A stretch of DNA of 64,000 nucleotides. It comes from Amborella trichopoda (taxonomy: Eukaryota > Streptophyta > Magnoliopsida > Amborellales > Amborellaceae). The stretch is from assembly GCF_000471905.2 (NCBI RefSeq), contig NW_006494789.1:3276294-3340293 (forward strand), in the 5' to 3' direction. Below are positions 33,906 through 46,406 of this stretch, piece after piece (position 1 is the first letter of the stretch; each line of letters opens with the position of its first letter). The notes under the pieces were generated by a model. It worked only from the letters and a program-made list of their open reading frames with translations. It was not told the DNA's origin and made no database searches. Position numbers and translations under genes: made by a program.

Positions 33906-36900
33906 ATGGCTGGATCTTCTTACCAAATCCTCGATGTGAAGAGGCTCCCAAGGGAATGGGAAATCAGCGCTTGTGATTTTACAGGTGATGTTTTATCAAG
34001 GGGCGAACCCATTTGGCTGACCCAGCTAGCGTGTGAACCAGAATGGCCCCTCAATATTACATTCATTTCTGACCCCGTATGCTTTGAAGTGCAGGAGGGA
34101 AATGATGGCAACTTCTATATTGAAGAAGGGATGGAACTTCTTCATTGTATGCATCGGAACATAGCTTTTGGGGAGAACTTGCCCACCTTGGGGAAGCGAA
34201 TGGTCCAGGCGAAGGGATTACTTAGGTGGTCAGCAAAAGGCCTTCGGATTTAGGGAGAGCACTAATATCTGAAGGGATATGCTTCCTGGACTACCAAGGT
34301 ATTGGCTTCGTATGGAAGCGTTCTTGAGCGTGCTTCGCTCTTAGCAGTGGTCCAGTGTTCGGGCAGCTACTACGACCGATTCTTTAATACAGTAAAGGTA
34401 TTGCAGGAGACATGGAGCCATGTGAGCAATACTTGGCTTCATGGTCATGGCGAACCAAGAATCTCTTTACTGGATCTTCACTTTGGATCTTCACTTTGTG
34501 CCCTCAAACTCAGTCATCTTTGATAGTGTTAACTTGGGAGATGAAGAGTCGTTGGCCAGTCTTCCAAAGACTTTGAGGCCTACCAGTCTATTATCGGCCG
34601 TTATACCAATGGCAAGGTAACCTTTACAGAATGGGTGAAATTTTTTTATGGAGATTTTCCAGAGGGCGGTCAAGGTACTCCAATTGGAAAAGGGAAGGTA
34701 GTTGTAAAAGAGACACCTCCCATATATCTACTCGAGACTGGCAATGACCGTGTCTTCTTGGCTGCCTATCAGATCCAATTCTTGTTCAAATTCATGTTCC
34801 CTGGCTGGGGGACGACATTCGTCCAGAGGTATTATACATGGCCTGTGACATGACCCAAGGGCGTGAGTATGCCCTTACTCAGTTAGTCCTGTGCAACATA
34901 TACCAAAGCTTGGGGGCCATCTCCTGTGGAAAAGCCTATAAGGGCAAAGAGGGAGGGAACGACATCGTAGGAGGAGAAGCTTTTCCCGGAGATTTTAAAA
35001 CTCCATTCCTTGTGCATTACATGTACGGGTGGCTAGGTGCTTATTTCCCTAACATCTATGTCAAGCATCGTGCACAAGAAATAAATTTTGGCCCTTCTTG
35101 ATGAGGATTGCAAACCAGAGGGCTATCTTTCATACCCCAGGGGAGGCTCGGGGATTGTTCGGGAATGAATCTTTGAACATGAGGAGAGTCCCTTTTCTGA
35201 TCGGGAGCTTCACCGACTATGCTTTCGTTGATGAATTGGGGAAGGAACTGGATGGTCCCCCGACAACGATTAAGGAACTCATGTTCATTTTGAGCATCAG
35301 AGGGGGAGTCTTACATTATAGGACTCCACATAGTGCCCTGCAGGACGGGTATTTCCCCCACTGCTTCGCTTGTCAGTACGGGCTTGACCAAGGCTGCCCC
35401 TTCTTGATATTCTTCGAGAGACGCATCAGAGTAGGGTTTATAAGGGGAGGGCGAAAGATTTTGGAACTTTTTGAGAGTGTTGGCTACCGGAACATAGATG
35501 GACTGTCTGGTCCATGTGTCTTGAAATGACAGAACCAACAAATATGTGCTGCCTCACTTTGGTAGGAGAGTTCGAACAACCAGGGCATACACGAACTGAT
35601 GGAGGGTAACCACTAAGGGCTATTAAGATAAGGATCACCCTTGGAAAGGGGTGAATGGTAACTGAGGCTAGGACACCTGGCAAAGGAGGCTAGCGGATGC
35701 TCGTGGATGCTCTTGCTCCCGACACGGTGTTTGCCTTGGATTATCCCTCTACCTTGCGAGCTTTGGGGCTTCCCGGCAAGATAGCTACTGATGAGCCTCA
35801 CCAGCGTTCCTTGCAATGAAGATGATGACTGTGAGTGTCTTCGATAATCTCAGATCGATCTTCAAATGGGATGAGGGGCGACAAGTCCCTGGTTATGAGA
35901 AGCGTCCACCACAAGACCTGAATGTCCTAATCTGGAGCAGTCCTCACAGCAAATTGCTGGAGGGCTTTCTCAAGGGGGTGGATCTGAGGCGGCACCTCCT
36001 ACTCCAGGAGGGGGAAAGAAAAGAAAGCACCCGATTGCTGCGGATACCCTTGCAGCATCTTCAGCTAGTGGGCATATTCGGAGTTGGAAGAGAGACAAGC
36101 TTCCTATCGTGTCAGAAACAGGAGGTAAGCCTTCCTCTTCGGATCGTTTAAGAGTTCTTCTAGTAGCACCCTTTGTGCTTTTTGAACCATCTTCTGTTTC
36201 TTGCTAAAATGTTTTCTTTTTCTTCAGAAACTGAAGCTGACGACTCTGACAGTTCTGAGCCTATCGACATTGCTTCTGATAGGGAGGGGACTCCGGATCT
36301 TAGGGAGACACCCTTAAGTCTAGGGGTAGTTCAGGAGGGTGAAGAGCAAGGGGAACAAGTTCCTCTACAGCCTGTTGGGACAGCAGTAGAGGTCCCCATA
36401 AGAGAGGGTCAAGACGGTGAGGTTGGCATCAAAGAGCCCATGCAGATTGAGGCCAGGGACGCTTATGAGCCTAAAGGGAAAGAAGCTCTAGGCTTTGCCC
36501 TTGTTTCAGAGGAGTCAGTGGCTCAGATGGCTATCACTTCAACAAGCCCGATTCTTGACGTCTAGGTGTCTTCCGCAATGGTGGCCACAGTAGCACCATC
36601 CCAACCTATTTTCGATGGTGTTTCTAGCATGATTGAAGACATATTTAGAGAAGGCCTTCAGGGCTTGAGGGAGCTGCCTTTCGACGAGCTGGGAGAAGGT
36701 TTGGCTAGGCTGAGGGAGTACGTCACGACTTCTGCAGTCGAGATGGCTCCAGAGGTGCTTTCCCATTTCGATGCAACTCTAAAATGAGTTGGAGAACTAG
36801 CGGTTGGGAGTGTTGCATCATGAGGAACAAACCAAAAGGGTAGGCTCCTTGGAAGAGTTGATCTTGCGCAATTGTGAGAAGATAGATGCTTGTATTGAGA

Positions 36901-37214
36901 AGAAAGCCTTGTTAACTGGGCGCCAGTAAGACCTCAAGAGAGAGGCACAAGGAAGCTTCAAGAGAATGATTGAAGTCAGGGAGGCAATGCAAATACTGAA
37001 AAATAATTCACGGATGGAGATGGCTCAGAGGAAGGCCATGGAGGCCTCTTTAGTTGCAGATTTGTCCGAGCTCAATGGCGCAATTGAGTCGAAAACTGTG
37101 GTAATGACAGAGGCGACTCAAACAGTGACGGAGCTGAAGGCACGTGTTCAAGGCACCGAGACTTCTCTTGAAGAGCGTAGCGATGAGATCAACAAGATGA
37201 TTGATCATTTCTGA
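33906..37214 (+). pseudogene. Plant Mobile Domain (PMD) protein of element B, broken
   Basis: Starts MAGSSYQILDVKRLP, close to C (MVGSSYQIPNVKRLP). PMD landmarks: EPIWLTQLACEPEWPL (33995); SYGSVLERASLLAVVQCSG and YYDRFFNTVKVLQETWSHV (34310-34420); MTQGREYALTQLVLCNIY (34850); FLVHYMYGWLGAYFPNIY (35012); IGSFTDYAFVDELGKEL (35195); YFPHCFACQYGLDQGCPF (35350). Then a linker, an acidic stretch (36225-36560), EDIFREGLQGLRELPFDELG and a coiled-coil region ending NKMIDHF at 37214. Two in-frame stops near 34251-34265, a deletion with a 13-bp duplication near 34480 removing the GGLP..G motif, and later shifts inactivate it. PMD proteins act in the nucleus; a role here is not shown. Confidence 0.85.
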
Positions 37215-37462
37215 GCATGCCATTCTCCCTTTTTTCAGTACTTGTAAAAGTTTTGACTGATGATTAAAACGCTTCTCTTTTTTATCAACTTTATTGCATG
37301 ATTTCATTCTCTCTTTACTTTTGTTGCGCTTCATGTGATTCTTCTGAAGGCCTCTTGATACTTTTCATTATCCGGAGAGACTAATACCCTAGGCATTGTT
37401 TAGCCCCATGGTGGGCTGTCGTAGCTTGGATAGCTTCGAAATAAAGGAGTCGTTGCTTTTTG

Positions 37463-38015
37463 TCATTTCAATGTCTGATTGGCCAAAGGCTCATAGTTCA
37501 TCTTCCTCATGATTTGATGAGATTGGTTACTATAGAAAGTCCAATCAAGAGGGGCCTCGACCTCTGTTGGTGACGTGTTTACTTCAAGCTCATGAAAGCT
37601 TTTAATCTCCGGCACAAACGCTTTTAGATGCTTTGAAGCGGTACGCATGAACTTCAATTGACTCGGAAGACTGTGGACCTCGGTCCTCAAGTCTGCTAGA
37701 GGATCCTGCCCTTGAGGGGAGGGGGGGGGGGGAGTTGCCCTTCACCGAACTTCTCTCCCGAGAGGTCTGGGAAAAGTAAAACTTTTGGCTGGATAACAGT
37801 ATAGCAACAAGACTTTGAAAAATTTTTCATGGCGGTTGTCGCACTGCTTTGGCTTTCAAGAGTGGAATGGGGATATGCAGGACTTTCTGATGGTCCAACG
37901 TACAGGTGATCCTTGGAGCCGAGAATTCTACTCCCATGGCTTGCTCAATTTGAGAAATGACTTCTGGTTCATTTTTCGGCCAAGGTGACTCAAAACTGTG
38001 GGCAGATGGTGAAGA
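37463..38015 (-). pseudogene. polyprotein tail of element B
   Basis: Matches the E and C tails: LRTEVHSLPSQLKFMR, ASKHLKAFVPEIKSFHEL, LDWTFYSNQSHQIMRKMN and YEPL. It ends about 270 bp from the convergent PMD stop. A run of about 13 G at 37720 is a local expansion. No RT follows. The last block may be a relic of the G-patch-like segment before RT. Confidence 0.6.
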
Positions 38016-39344
38016 CTATTTTTCAAACGAAGAGGGAGTTTCTTGAGGGATGATGGTTGCGATTCTGGAATGAAGAGTAGTTAGAGTTAAAATTCTGCCC
38101 TGCCTTTCTTCTTCCTTGAACATGTTCACTAACGTCCTTCCAACATCCTCAACATCTTCATGAGAGAAGGACACAGTCTTGGTTGTAGACTTTTGACCTT
38201 CATCATTCGGCTTCTGAGGCGACATCAGATCTGTGAAGTAATATTTAGTGTCAGCCTAGTGAATTTTGGCTACAGGGAACAGTATTTTGTCATCATAGAT
38301 CATATGTTGTCTCCCATCTCAGCTATATTTGAAGCACTGATGCAATGTTGATGGAACCACCCTCTACTCATGGAGCCATGGCCGACCAAGGAGGATATTG
38401 TAAGAAGTGTCGGTGTCGATTACATGAACTGGGTGTAATTGTTCAGCTCACCGATCTTAAAACAAAGGCATACCGTGCTAGCTGGCTTCTCCCCTGATTG
38501 GTTGAACCCCTGAACTGTGACGTGGGTTGGGGTATGATCTTCGAACCCCAACCCTAAACGAGTAAGGATCCTTCTTGGAATGAGATTGACTACCGACCCT
38601 CCATCTAACATGATTCGGTTGATGGGGCATGCATGTAATTCGCTAGTAACAAAGAGAGGGTGATTATGAATCATTTCCCCTAGCTGCAGATCATCTTCTG
38701 AAAAGGTGATTGGAATATATCCTAGCCAAATTGTCGGGTCCACCACAATAGGTTTTACTTTGGTCTCGTGCACTTCTGGATCAGTGAGAGCCTGAATCAA
38801 AGCCATCTGGTAATCCTTTGAGAGCATGAGGGCGTCGTAGACACTGAGAAGGGCTGGAAGCTTCTGTAGATGTCCTATCACATCATATTTCACCTTTTCT
38901 TGATCAAGGCCTTGTGTTCGTGGTTCTGCCACTGATTTGGAGGATATATTGGGTTGAGGAGAAATTTTGGGTAACGAGGGTTTATTTTGGCTGGCTGGCT
39001 GACTTGATTGCACAATAAGCTTGGTTTGAGTGGTGGAAGCTTGAGGTTTTGGAAGAGGCTGAGTGCATGGGATAAAAGGGGTCTCAGTATTGGAGAATAG
39101 GAGGATTGTTTAAGGTATTAGGATTAGGAAGAAGCCTAAGGAGCTGTAGGATAGGCAGACTAGCCTTTGGATTAAGGGGCAGTGGTGGACTGAGGAAGTT
39201 CAAGGTGCCCGACTTCTGCGGTGGAGGTTGCAGCGTCCTCCCTGATCTGAGATATATCTGCCCCGTGCTGAGTATTGCTCCTGAAATTTGCACCATGTGG
39301 CAAGCTCCCTGAGAATAGAAGCTTTGCCCTCTCGACTCTCTCAA
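38016..39344 (-). pseudogene. retropepsin region of element B
   Basis: Linker rich in Pro, Gln and Leu, then KYDVIGHLQKLPALLSVYDA, GYIPITFSEDDLQLGE, CPINRIMLDGGSVVNLIPRR (catalytic LDGGS intact) and HTPTHVTVQGFNQSGEKP. A small deletion after NNYTQF shifts the frame. The downstream part resumes with SFSHEDVEDVGRTLVNMFKE and ends QETPSSFEK at about 38016. Confidence 0.85.
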
Positions 39345-41881
39345 TCTCTTCTTGAAGTCAGGCTCAGGGGGCCACTGAGGTTCTTTGGCTTTGACTTCTT
39401 GCGCTTCTTTGATGAAGGTGGTTCTGCCTTGGCTTTAGCTGCCAGGGCATTGGCAACTATTAAGAATCATGCTGCCTGTGCTAAGGTCTTTCTCAATTAC
39501 TTCGGCTGCGTCCTGCTTATATTGATTCCTTCGAATTCCTAGTGGAGAGCCTCGAAGTCTGGGCACATCAAGGTCATCCCTAAAGAATACATAAGAGAAA
39601 GAGAATGAGAAGAAAGAGAAGGTGTAGAAAAGTTAAAAAGTGGGGGAGGAGACTTTTAAGGTCATTCCCCTCATCAGACCGATCTGGGCAGCTTTTGTAC
39701 ATCATCACTAGGATTGGACAGGTGTAGGGGGTCTTTTAGGTATTTCCCTTGCTTAGACTGTTGGGGAGTGCTTTTAATGTCATCACCCTCATTGGACGTG
39801 TGTAGTGTGGAAGATGGCACAGGGACGTCTTCTTAACAGGATGAAGAAGGAAAAAGGATCGTGCCAAGGATGAAATCCAGCAAAGTTGGCAATGGAGGAA
39901 GGGGCCTGAGAAATTCCTGCTCAACTGTGGGTTGAGCGATCTTGTTTCTTCGGTGAGTAGCCCTTAGTACCCATCTCTTTTTGGTTTTCTGAAGTGATGT
40001 CTGAATCATCTCGTTGGAGTGAAAAACCACTCTAGCTTAGTGAACTGCTTCCTGTCTTAAGGACTTGAGTCTGCTTCGGCCATGGTAGATCATCCATGGC
40101 TGGGAAGTCGAGTGTTCTGCAGAGCCTGGGTCATTGATCGGAAGGTCTTGCCTTGTGAGATCTTCTTTCCCCGATGAGGAAGTGATTTGGGGGATCACTT
40201 ATAGGGAGGTTGTAAATTATTGATACTCCCGTATCTACTCTGCGAATATATTAAGGAAAGTTGTGCATTCTGACAAATAATGACCTCTTATCTGATGGAA
40301 TGGGCACCAATGATCTTCAGTCCCCTTAGCAAGGTAGTGGGGTTTTCCTTGCCTGCTTTAGTGTGCTTATGCCTTCTTGAAGCATTATAATGAAGAGAGA
40401 GCAGAGGATACCCAGCATTTCGTCCTCCTCTTGAATGATTACGGCATGGGAGGCTTCAATTGCCTCGAAGGCCTTCTTTAAATCTTCAAGCATCATCTAA
40501 CCTTTTAGAATCAATGCCTCAATGATATTCCTTCAGCATGTAGCAGTCATCTGTGGGATGATTGATCCTCCTATGGTAGGCACAATAATTTGCCTGAGTG
40601 TCAAGGCCAGATTGCTCAAGGAACCTGATTTCTAAAAGCTGGATCATATTCTGCTCCAATAATAACTGGAACAGCGCAGGGCCCATTCCTTCTCAAAGGG
40701 ATAGACTTTATTCCTATGCCTGGTTCAATAATCACTCCGATCAAAGTTGGCTGGTGGAGGTACCTGATTGTACAATTGATGCTGCTTGCCAGCCTGGGGT
40801 GTTACCTTCACCATGCTTACCTCTTTAGAGAGGTCCAAAGTTTGAGAGGGAGCCTTCTTTGAATCAGTGACCATAACGGCTGCACTAATTACCCCTTTCT
40901 GTTGGCTGCCTCGTGTGTTATTCTGAGAGCCACCATTGCCTCGGTTGTTCGCTGAACTTGTAGATGGTTGTCGTACCCAACCATGGCATGACAAACTTTC
41001 TATGCAAATTGATTTAGAGATTAACTCTGATATGGAGGTCAAATTAGAGGCCTAAAATGTAGAGTGATTTTAGGTCACATGTTCCGCACGTAAGTTTGGA
41101 TTGCTTCCTTCTTAGGCATAGGATTAGGATGGGAAGAAGACAAGTTTCTCCATCTTGATATGAACTGATCTACGGGCACATCAGGGTCTTGAGTCAACGT
41201 GAGAACCTCGATGGTTTGAACTTCTCTCTCGAGCTGGTAGAACAGTTTCTCCATCTCCTCCTATGTATGTACCGAGTTTGGAGGAAGCCGGGCATACCAT
41301 TGAAATGCGGGGCCATCAAGGGTCTCAACGAACTAGCGGAGAAGACGTCTCCCATCAATTGCTATTTCCCGACATGCTACCTGGAAGTGGGCGATATGCT
41401 GGTTTGGGTGGGAGGTTCCGCTAAATAGAGGAAACTTCCCCTTCTTATAGTCTGAGGAGAACGAGATCTGATCAATATAAGAAGGATATGGTCTTCGATA
41501 AGTCTTCGCACCCTGTATGCCCGAAATTTGTCTGTTCTTTAAGCTATGGGTGACCATGGCGTAAATATCTAACTGAGAAACCGGATGAGGGACAGAATTG
41601 TCCTGTGAGGTAGATAGAGGAGGCTGTCATGGAGGTACACCATCAGAGTGATGGGAATTGACCTCATGGTTAGCCGACTAGTGTGCCACTTCAATACGAT
41701 CGATCTTCTCCATCATCTCGTGCACCATGTACTCAAACTTGTTCATAGGATCCTCCTGCACCTTGCTGGGCTCGTTAGTGGCTACAAAGGGTTTGCGAGC
41801 TTGACGGGTCGTACATGGTAGGTTAGTCAATAAGGGGTCAGCATGCCCAGACTGAACTCGACTTTTGTATGCAGAACGCAT
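39345..41881 (-). pseudogene. gag: gag of element B, broken
   Basis: N-terminal EDPMNKFEYMVHEMMEKID, then YPSYIDQISFSSDYKKGKFP with LFSGTSHPNQHIAHFQVAC (41333-41557), LLR(stop)FVETLDGPAFQWYARLP, EEMEKLFYQ, LTLTQDPDVPVDQFISRW. Two zinc knuckles are intact in sequence: YCAYHRRINHPTDDC (about 40545-40590) and WCPFHQIRGHYLSEC (about 40265-40310), both CX2HX4HX4C. A linker with Ser/Pro precedes the protease. Stops at several Gln/Arg codons. Confidence 0.8.
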
Positions 41882-43145
41882 TTGGACAGGTTCTCGACGG
41901 TCTTGGGACGGTGTCTGAGGAGCCGGTTCATGACGGTCTTGGGACCGTGGCTGTTAGATGGCTAGGTCTTCTTCTGCGACAGTAACCCCAACACAGGGCT
42001 CATTGAACTCTTCTTCAGACTTCATCATCTGAAGGGGTAAGAAGGGATCAGGTCGTCAAAATTGGATGTTTTGACTGCCTTGTTCACGTCCCTAGAAGAA
42101 ATTTGCAGACTTGCATTGCGTTTAACCATGAGGTTTTGATGGACCTCACGCCAAAATTGCGACCTAGGTCGTGGCAGGTCAACTCTTCTCCCACAGGAGA
42201 GTGTTATCTTTATCAGGTGTGGTAATGGATGAGGACCAGGAACTGGAGTCATCTTGGGCCGGGGAGGATGAAGGACTCAATCTTCCATGAGGTCCATGCC
42301 CCGAGCTCTCTTCTGAGCTCCAAAGACATGACCAAAGTGTTAGGGCTGGTTCAGGATGGTACTCTTGGAGAAAACCTCAAGTACCAAGGCTGGAGGTGCT
42401 TGCTCGATGAAGGAGGAGCAAGCAGGAGTAGGGTCGACTCATGAGAAGGCCTGAGTTGAGGACGAGGGGACGACTGAGATGGCGACACGTGTGCGCCCCT
42501 GGAAGAAGGATTACAGGAGACCTGAGGGTCAACTCGAGCTCCTGCAAGTGATCTGGCATTGGGAGGCCGAGAACTACGAGCAAGTGTCTGTAAGTTTAAG
42601 TGCAGGCCTGCCCCTTACAGGGTGGGCTTGTGTGTTCATGGGAAGAGGACGAGAAGATCGTCTCCTATATACTTGGGTTGGTGCAATAACGGCATTGCCC
42701 CGAGTAGTGAGATGCACATGAGTGGTGTGTGCAGGATCTGACCTTGGAAGGTTCGATCTTGAACACGGTCTTGAGGAAACAGGATGCTTGCCCCGAGGTT
42801 TGACTCGAGTGGGTGACCCACGAGCCTTGTGGTGTGTGTGAGGGGTGGAGACCGTAGGGTTTCTACCTCGAAGTGTTGAGCCTCTAGGGATAGAGATCAA
42901 TGGTGCAGAAATGTTGGGGTAGCCTTATGGTGACCCACAAAAACATTGGCAGCTTGCTTGCCTTTTGCAGAATGGGACCGGGCAACCTTCCGGCGTACCT
43001 CAGAAACACAACCGGCAAGTGACTTGTCAATGGCTGGGTGCATGTTGTGTGGAGCAACATAAGTTTCGCCCATGCAAGGCGTCTTGGTGGATTTTCCACC
43101 AGAGCAAAGAGATGGGGAGTGAGGGACCTTCAAGTCCCTCCTCAC
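41882..43145 (-). pseudogene. ORF1 of element B
   Basis: Best-kept part is 42897-43145: DLKVPHSPSLCSGGKSTK, MHPAIDKSLAG, CVSEVRRKVARS and AKGKQAANVFVGHHKATP. It matches C closely and D more weakly. The rest (to about 41900) is frameshifted: SIPRGSTLRG, PHTHHKARGSPTRVKPR. Function unknown; no domain recognised. It precedes gag and its end is not defined. Confidence 0.55.
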
Positions 43146-43382
43146 ACCAGTCTAAGTTAAGACTTGGGAGCTAGACAAGGGGTCTTTGCTCAAGAGGATG
43201 GTTGGGAACGAAGTCGAAGGACCTTGTTCCTTAGGGACACTCTCGAATAAGGGGATAAGAAAATCCCCCATCCGGATAAATAGGTTACAGAACCCAGCAG
43301 CCATAAGTGAATGTGAAAAAAGAATGAAAGCAAATAAAGAAGAAATAGCCAAGCAAGAACGATCTGACTAAGGGGTAGTAAA

Positions 43383-43400
43383 TCCCCAGTGGAGTCGCCA
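43383..43400 (-). other. primer-binding site of element B (perfect)
   Basis: Plus-strand TCCCCAGTGGAGTCGCCA, which is TGGCGACTCCACTGGGGA in element sense, three bases from the LTR end. It is the best preserved of the three primer sites (D and C have two or more changes). Confidence 0.85.
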
Positions 43401-43403
43401 AGC

Positions 43404-46400
43404 TGGTTAGGAGCCTCAATCTCGCCCTCCAAATCCCTGGAGGATCGGACAGCACGCGTCTCGGGTTTCGGGGGAGACCCGGGACATTTGTGAGATCGCT
43501 CTCGGAAACCTCATTCGAAAACAGGAGCACGTGTTACCAACCGGCGATAGAGGAATTTAAATGTGGGTTTGGGACTTACTCGAGCTGACTTGCGTGGGTG
43601 CCCTCTTAGATCATGAAGAAAGCCCCCCAATAATGAAATTAGTTCGAAATCACCTCCCTTAGCTCATATTCTTCTTATTTTCTGCTTTCCTGCAATCACA
43701 CACATATATTAGGTTATAAGACAGGTGTGTCAGACCTCACCCTTTTCCTCTTTGATGATCATACACAAGCATGCGTATTTAGAAAGAGGAAAGAAGATAA
43801 GAGGAGAGAAGAATTTGACCTAGCGAGAAGATCAGAGTAGTGACTAGGCTGGCGGATAATTGGCATAATGTAGTAGCGAAATGGGCTCGGTAACTGAGAC
43901 CGGCTCACGAGATTGCTATTAGATGTTATTGCCAATACCAACTAGCTAAGCACGATGGTCGGTCTGCCATAGCAGTAAAGCGGACCAAGCAAACCTGGTG
44001 CAACAACATTTCGGCTAAATGACAGGAGTGCCATGAGATTCTAACCTCAATCCCTCTTGAGCGAATGAAAGAGTAGCAGAAGAATGGTTAAAGAGAAGAA
44101 GGAAATGGACGGAAGGAGAGAGAAGAAGGAAGAGGAGATGCAGTCGGTGCTAGACACTGCCGACTGTTTCAAGAGATGGGAGAGAAAGGAAGCAATTGAC
44201 GCTAGGATTTGGGAACTGTGTCAGATGAGAAGAGAGGAAGAGAGCCACCTGGTGTTAAGTCTCACCAACTGATAGAAGAAGAGAAGGAAAACCATCTGGC
44301 GCTAAGTCTCATCGATTGAAAGAAGAGGAATGAGAAGACCAATCGGTGCAGAGTCTCACCGATTGATAGCAGAAGAAAAAGAAGACCAACCGGTGCTAGG
44401 CCTTGACGACTGATAGAAGTAGAGAGAGAAGACCAACCAACGCTAGGTCTCACCGATTGATAGAAGCAGAGAGAGAAAACCAACTAACGCTACGCCTCGC
44501 CGACTGACAGAAGAGGAAAAAGAAGACCAACCGGTGCTAGGTCTCGTCAATTGGTAGAAGAAGAGAGAGAATACCAACCGACGTTAGGTCTCATCGATTG
44601 GTAAAAGAAGACAGAGAAGACCAATCGGTGCTAGGTCTCGCCGACTGGTAAAAGAAGAGAGAGGGTCAACCAGTGTTAAATCTCTTTAGTTGATAGAAGG
44701 AGATAGAGAGGACCAACCGACACTATGTCTCCCCAATTGACAGAAGAAGATAGAGAAGACCAATCGGCACTAGGTCTCATCCTTTGATAGAAGAAGATAA
44801 AGAGGGCCAACCGACGCTAGGTCTCGCTAGTTGATAGAAGAGAGAGAGAGAGAGAAGAGAGAAGAGAGAAGAGAGAGAAGAGGGTAGAGGGAGAAAAATA
44901 GAGAAGAGAGAAAGAGAGAAGAGAGAGAAAAGAGAGAGAAGAGAGAGAAAGTTGCCTACCCAAAGGGTACCAACCCTTTTCTTCTCTCCCCTCTCTCTTT
45001 GTCTTCAAGACGTACTCACAAGCTCAAGCAAGGGATCAAAATTTTATTAAATCTTCCCAGAATCAACTGAAGGTCAAGGGGTATCTTTACAATGAGGTAG
45101 TGCTTGTTTATATAGAATTGTGCCCAAACATGGGTGGATTGATCAAAATTATACCTAATTGCTGAAAATTAAGATTTAATTGAATTAAGAGAAATTTTCA
45201 AAATAGGTGCAAAAGGACTATTTTTCCCTTGCCAAACAATGTGTGGAACTCTAAAATAGTCCATGCTGCTGCCTAAGATCTTACGTGATCCTCCATGCCT
45301 GAATCAAGGGCGTTCAGATGCCCGTTTAAATGAGAGATTATTGTTTTCTTATAGGGATCTGCAAGGCGATCGTTTTGATACCAACTTCGAGCTATGAATC
45401 ATGTTTTTGAGCTATGATCATGAGACTTGAAATTTGGTTGAATATTGAAAAATTCGGATCGATAGTGCGGTCGTTCCTTAATTTCTTTTCTATGATTTCT
45501 TCATCGTAGTACACTAAGCATTCCATCAAGATCGCGTGGCAATAAACGGAACACGATTTGGAGCCCGAACGAAGATTTTGCAACTTTTGAGTTTTGGCCG
45601 GAATCTGAAATCTGGCGGCATTCACTTCATCAGCTTTGTGCATGAAATCTGATCGTTCATCATGTACAGGGCTCAGACCAATGATTTCCTTGGACCTTAC
45701 GCACACAATGGAATTGGTTTCGTGTCAATCCGTTACGCGAGTGTCGTGATTTGGTCTATCGAGCGAGGTGTATCATTATTGAATTTTCTGCAAGTTTTTC
45801 ACGGATCAAAAACTTCCCTCTAGCTTTTCTCCTTGTGCGGACATCGTCTCGGGGTGTGCCACATATCGAATTGTTCGTCTTGATGAGACGACTATGTTCA
45901 CCAAATTTGGAAGCGATCGGACTTAGAACAAGTGAGTTACGAGCCCCTAAACTGACTGCCCGTGACTCTAAAAACAACCACCTTTAATGGTGTTTTAGTG
46001 CAGTGAGGCCACACCAGAATAGTGTGCGGCCTTTTCTGTTTCAATGTTTTACTCATATCTTTGTTTTGGAGTATTCGATTAAGTCGAAACTTGGCCCATA
46101 GAGGTTTTCGACCATTCTGAATCTAATGGTGGTAATCCCACAGTGATTTGAGATATTGAAAATGTAGTTCCAGTTGTAGGGTCAGTTTCTGGGTATTAGA
46201 GGCCATTTTTTGAAAACCTGTTCCTTTGGGTTCACTACCTTAGACATGTTAGAATGCGACAAAACTTGGCAGGCAGTATTTCAAGCGCTGATGATGATCT
46301 TGAGCAATTCTAGTACAATCTGAGACTGTCAACAATTCACTGTTTTGTAGGCTTTTATTGACCTCCTTCCTACCAGGAACCAAGGTGATTAAGAATACAT

Positions 46401-46406
46401 TCAAAT
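43404..46406 (-). repeat. 5' LTR of element B (L4)
   Basis: Begins TGGTTAGGAGCC beside the primer site. TATA box on the minus strand (plus-strand TTTATATA at 45107-45114). Satellite 44140-44838, GA tract 44838-44955. The right end reads AATACATTCAAATA, then repeats GGTGATTAAGAATACATTCA before the C internal sequence, so the true end is 46406 or about 46427. Confidence 0.85.
44140..44955 (-). repeat. LTR satellite and GA tract in L4
   Basis: About fifteen copies of the AGGTCTCACCGACTG variant (GACCAACCGGTGCTAGGTCT), followed by GAGAGAAGAGAGAAGAGAG runs from 44838. The variant matches L3. Confidence 0.85.

Larger units (their letters stand above)
30605..46406 (-). mobile_element. element B, nested inside element C
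   Basis: L3 (truncated 3' LTR) to L4 (5' LTR), about 15.8 kb. Sense order from the right: L4, perfect primer site, ORF1, gag, protease, tail, antisense PMD gene, L3. L3 and L4 share the satellite variant GACCAACCGGTGCTAGGTCTC and point differences not in L2 and L5. The five bases left of L3 are ACTTA. No matching copy exists right of L4, where a 20-bp duplication blurs the end, so the nested insertion is inferred from LTR pairing. Confidence 0.7.

Noticed and set aside
37716-37732. Run of about 13 G
   Set aside because: Homopolymer expansion or assembly slip in decayed polyprotein sequence; C has a normal GA-rich string there.
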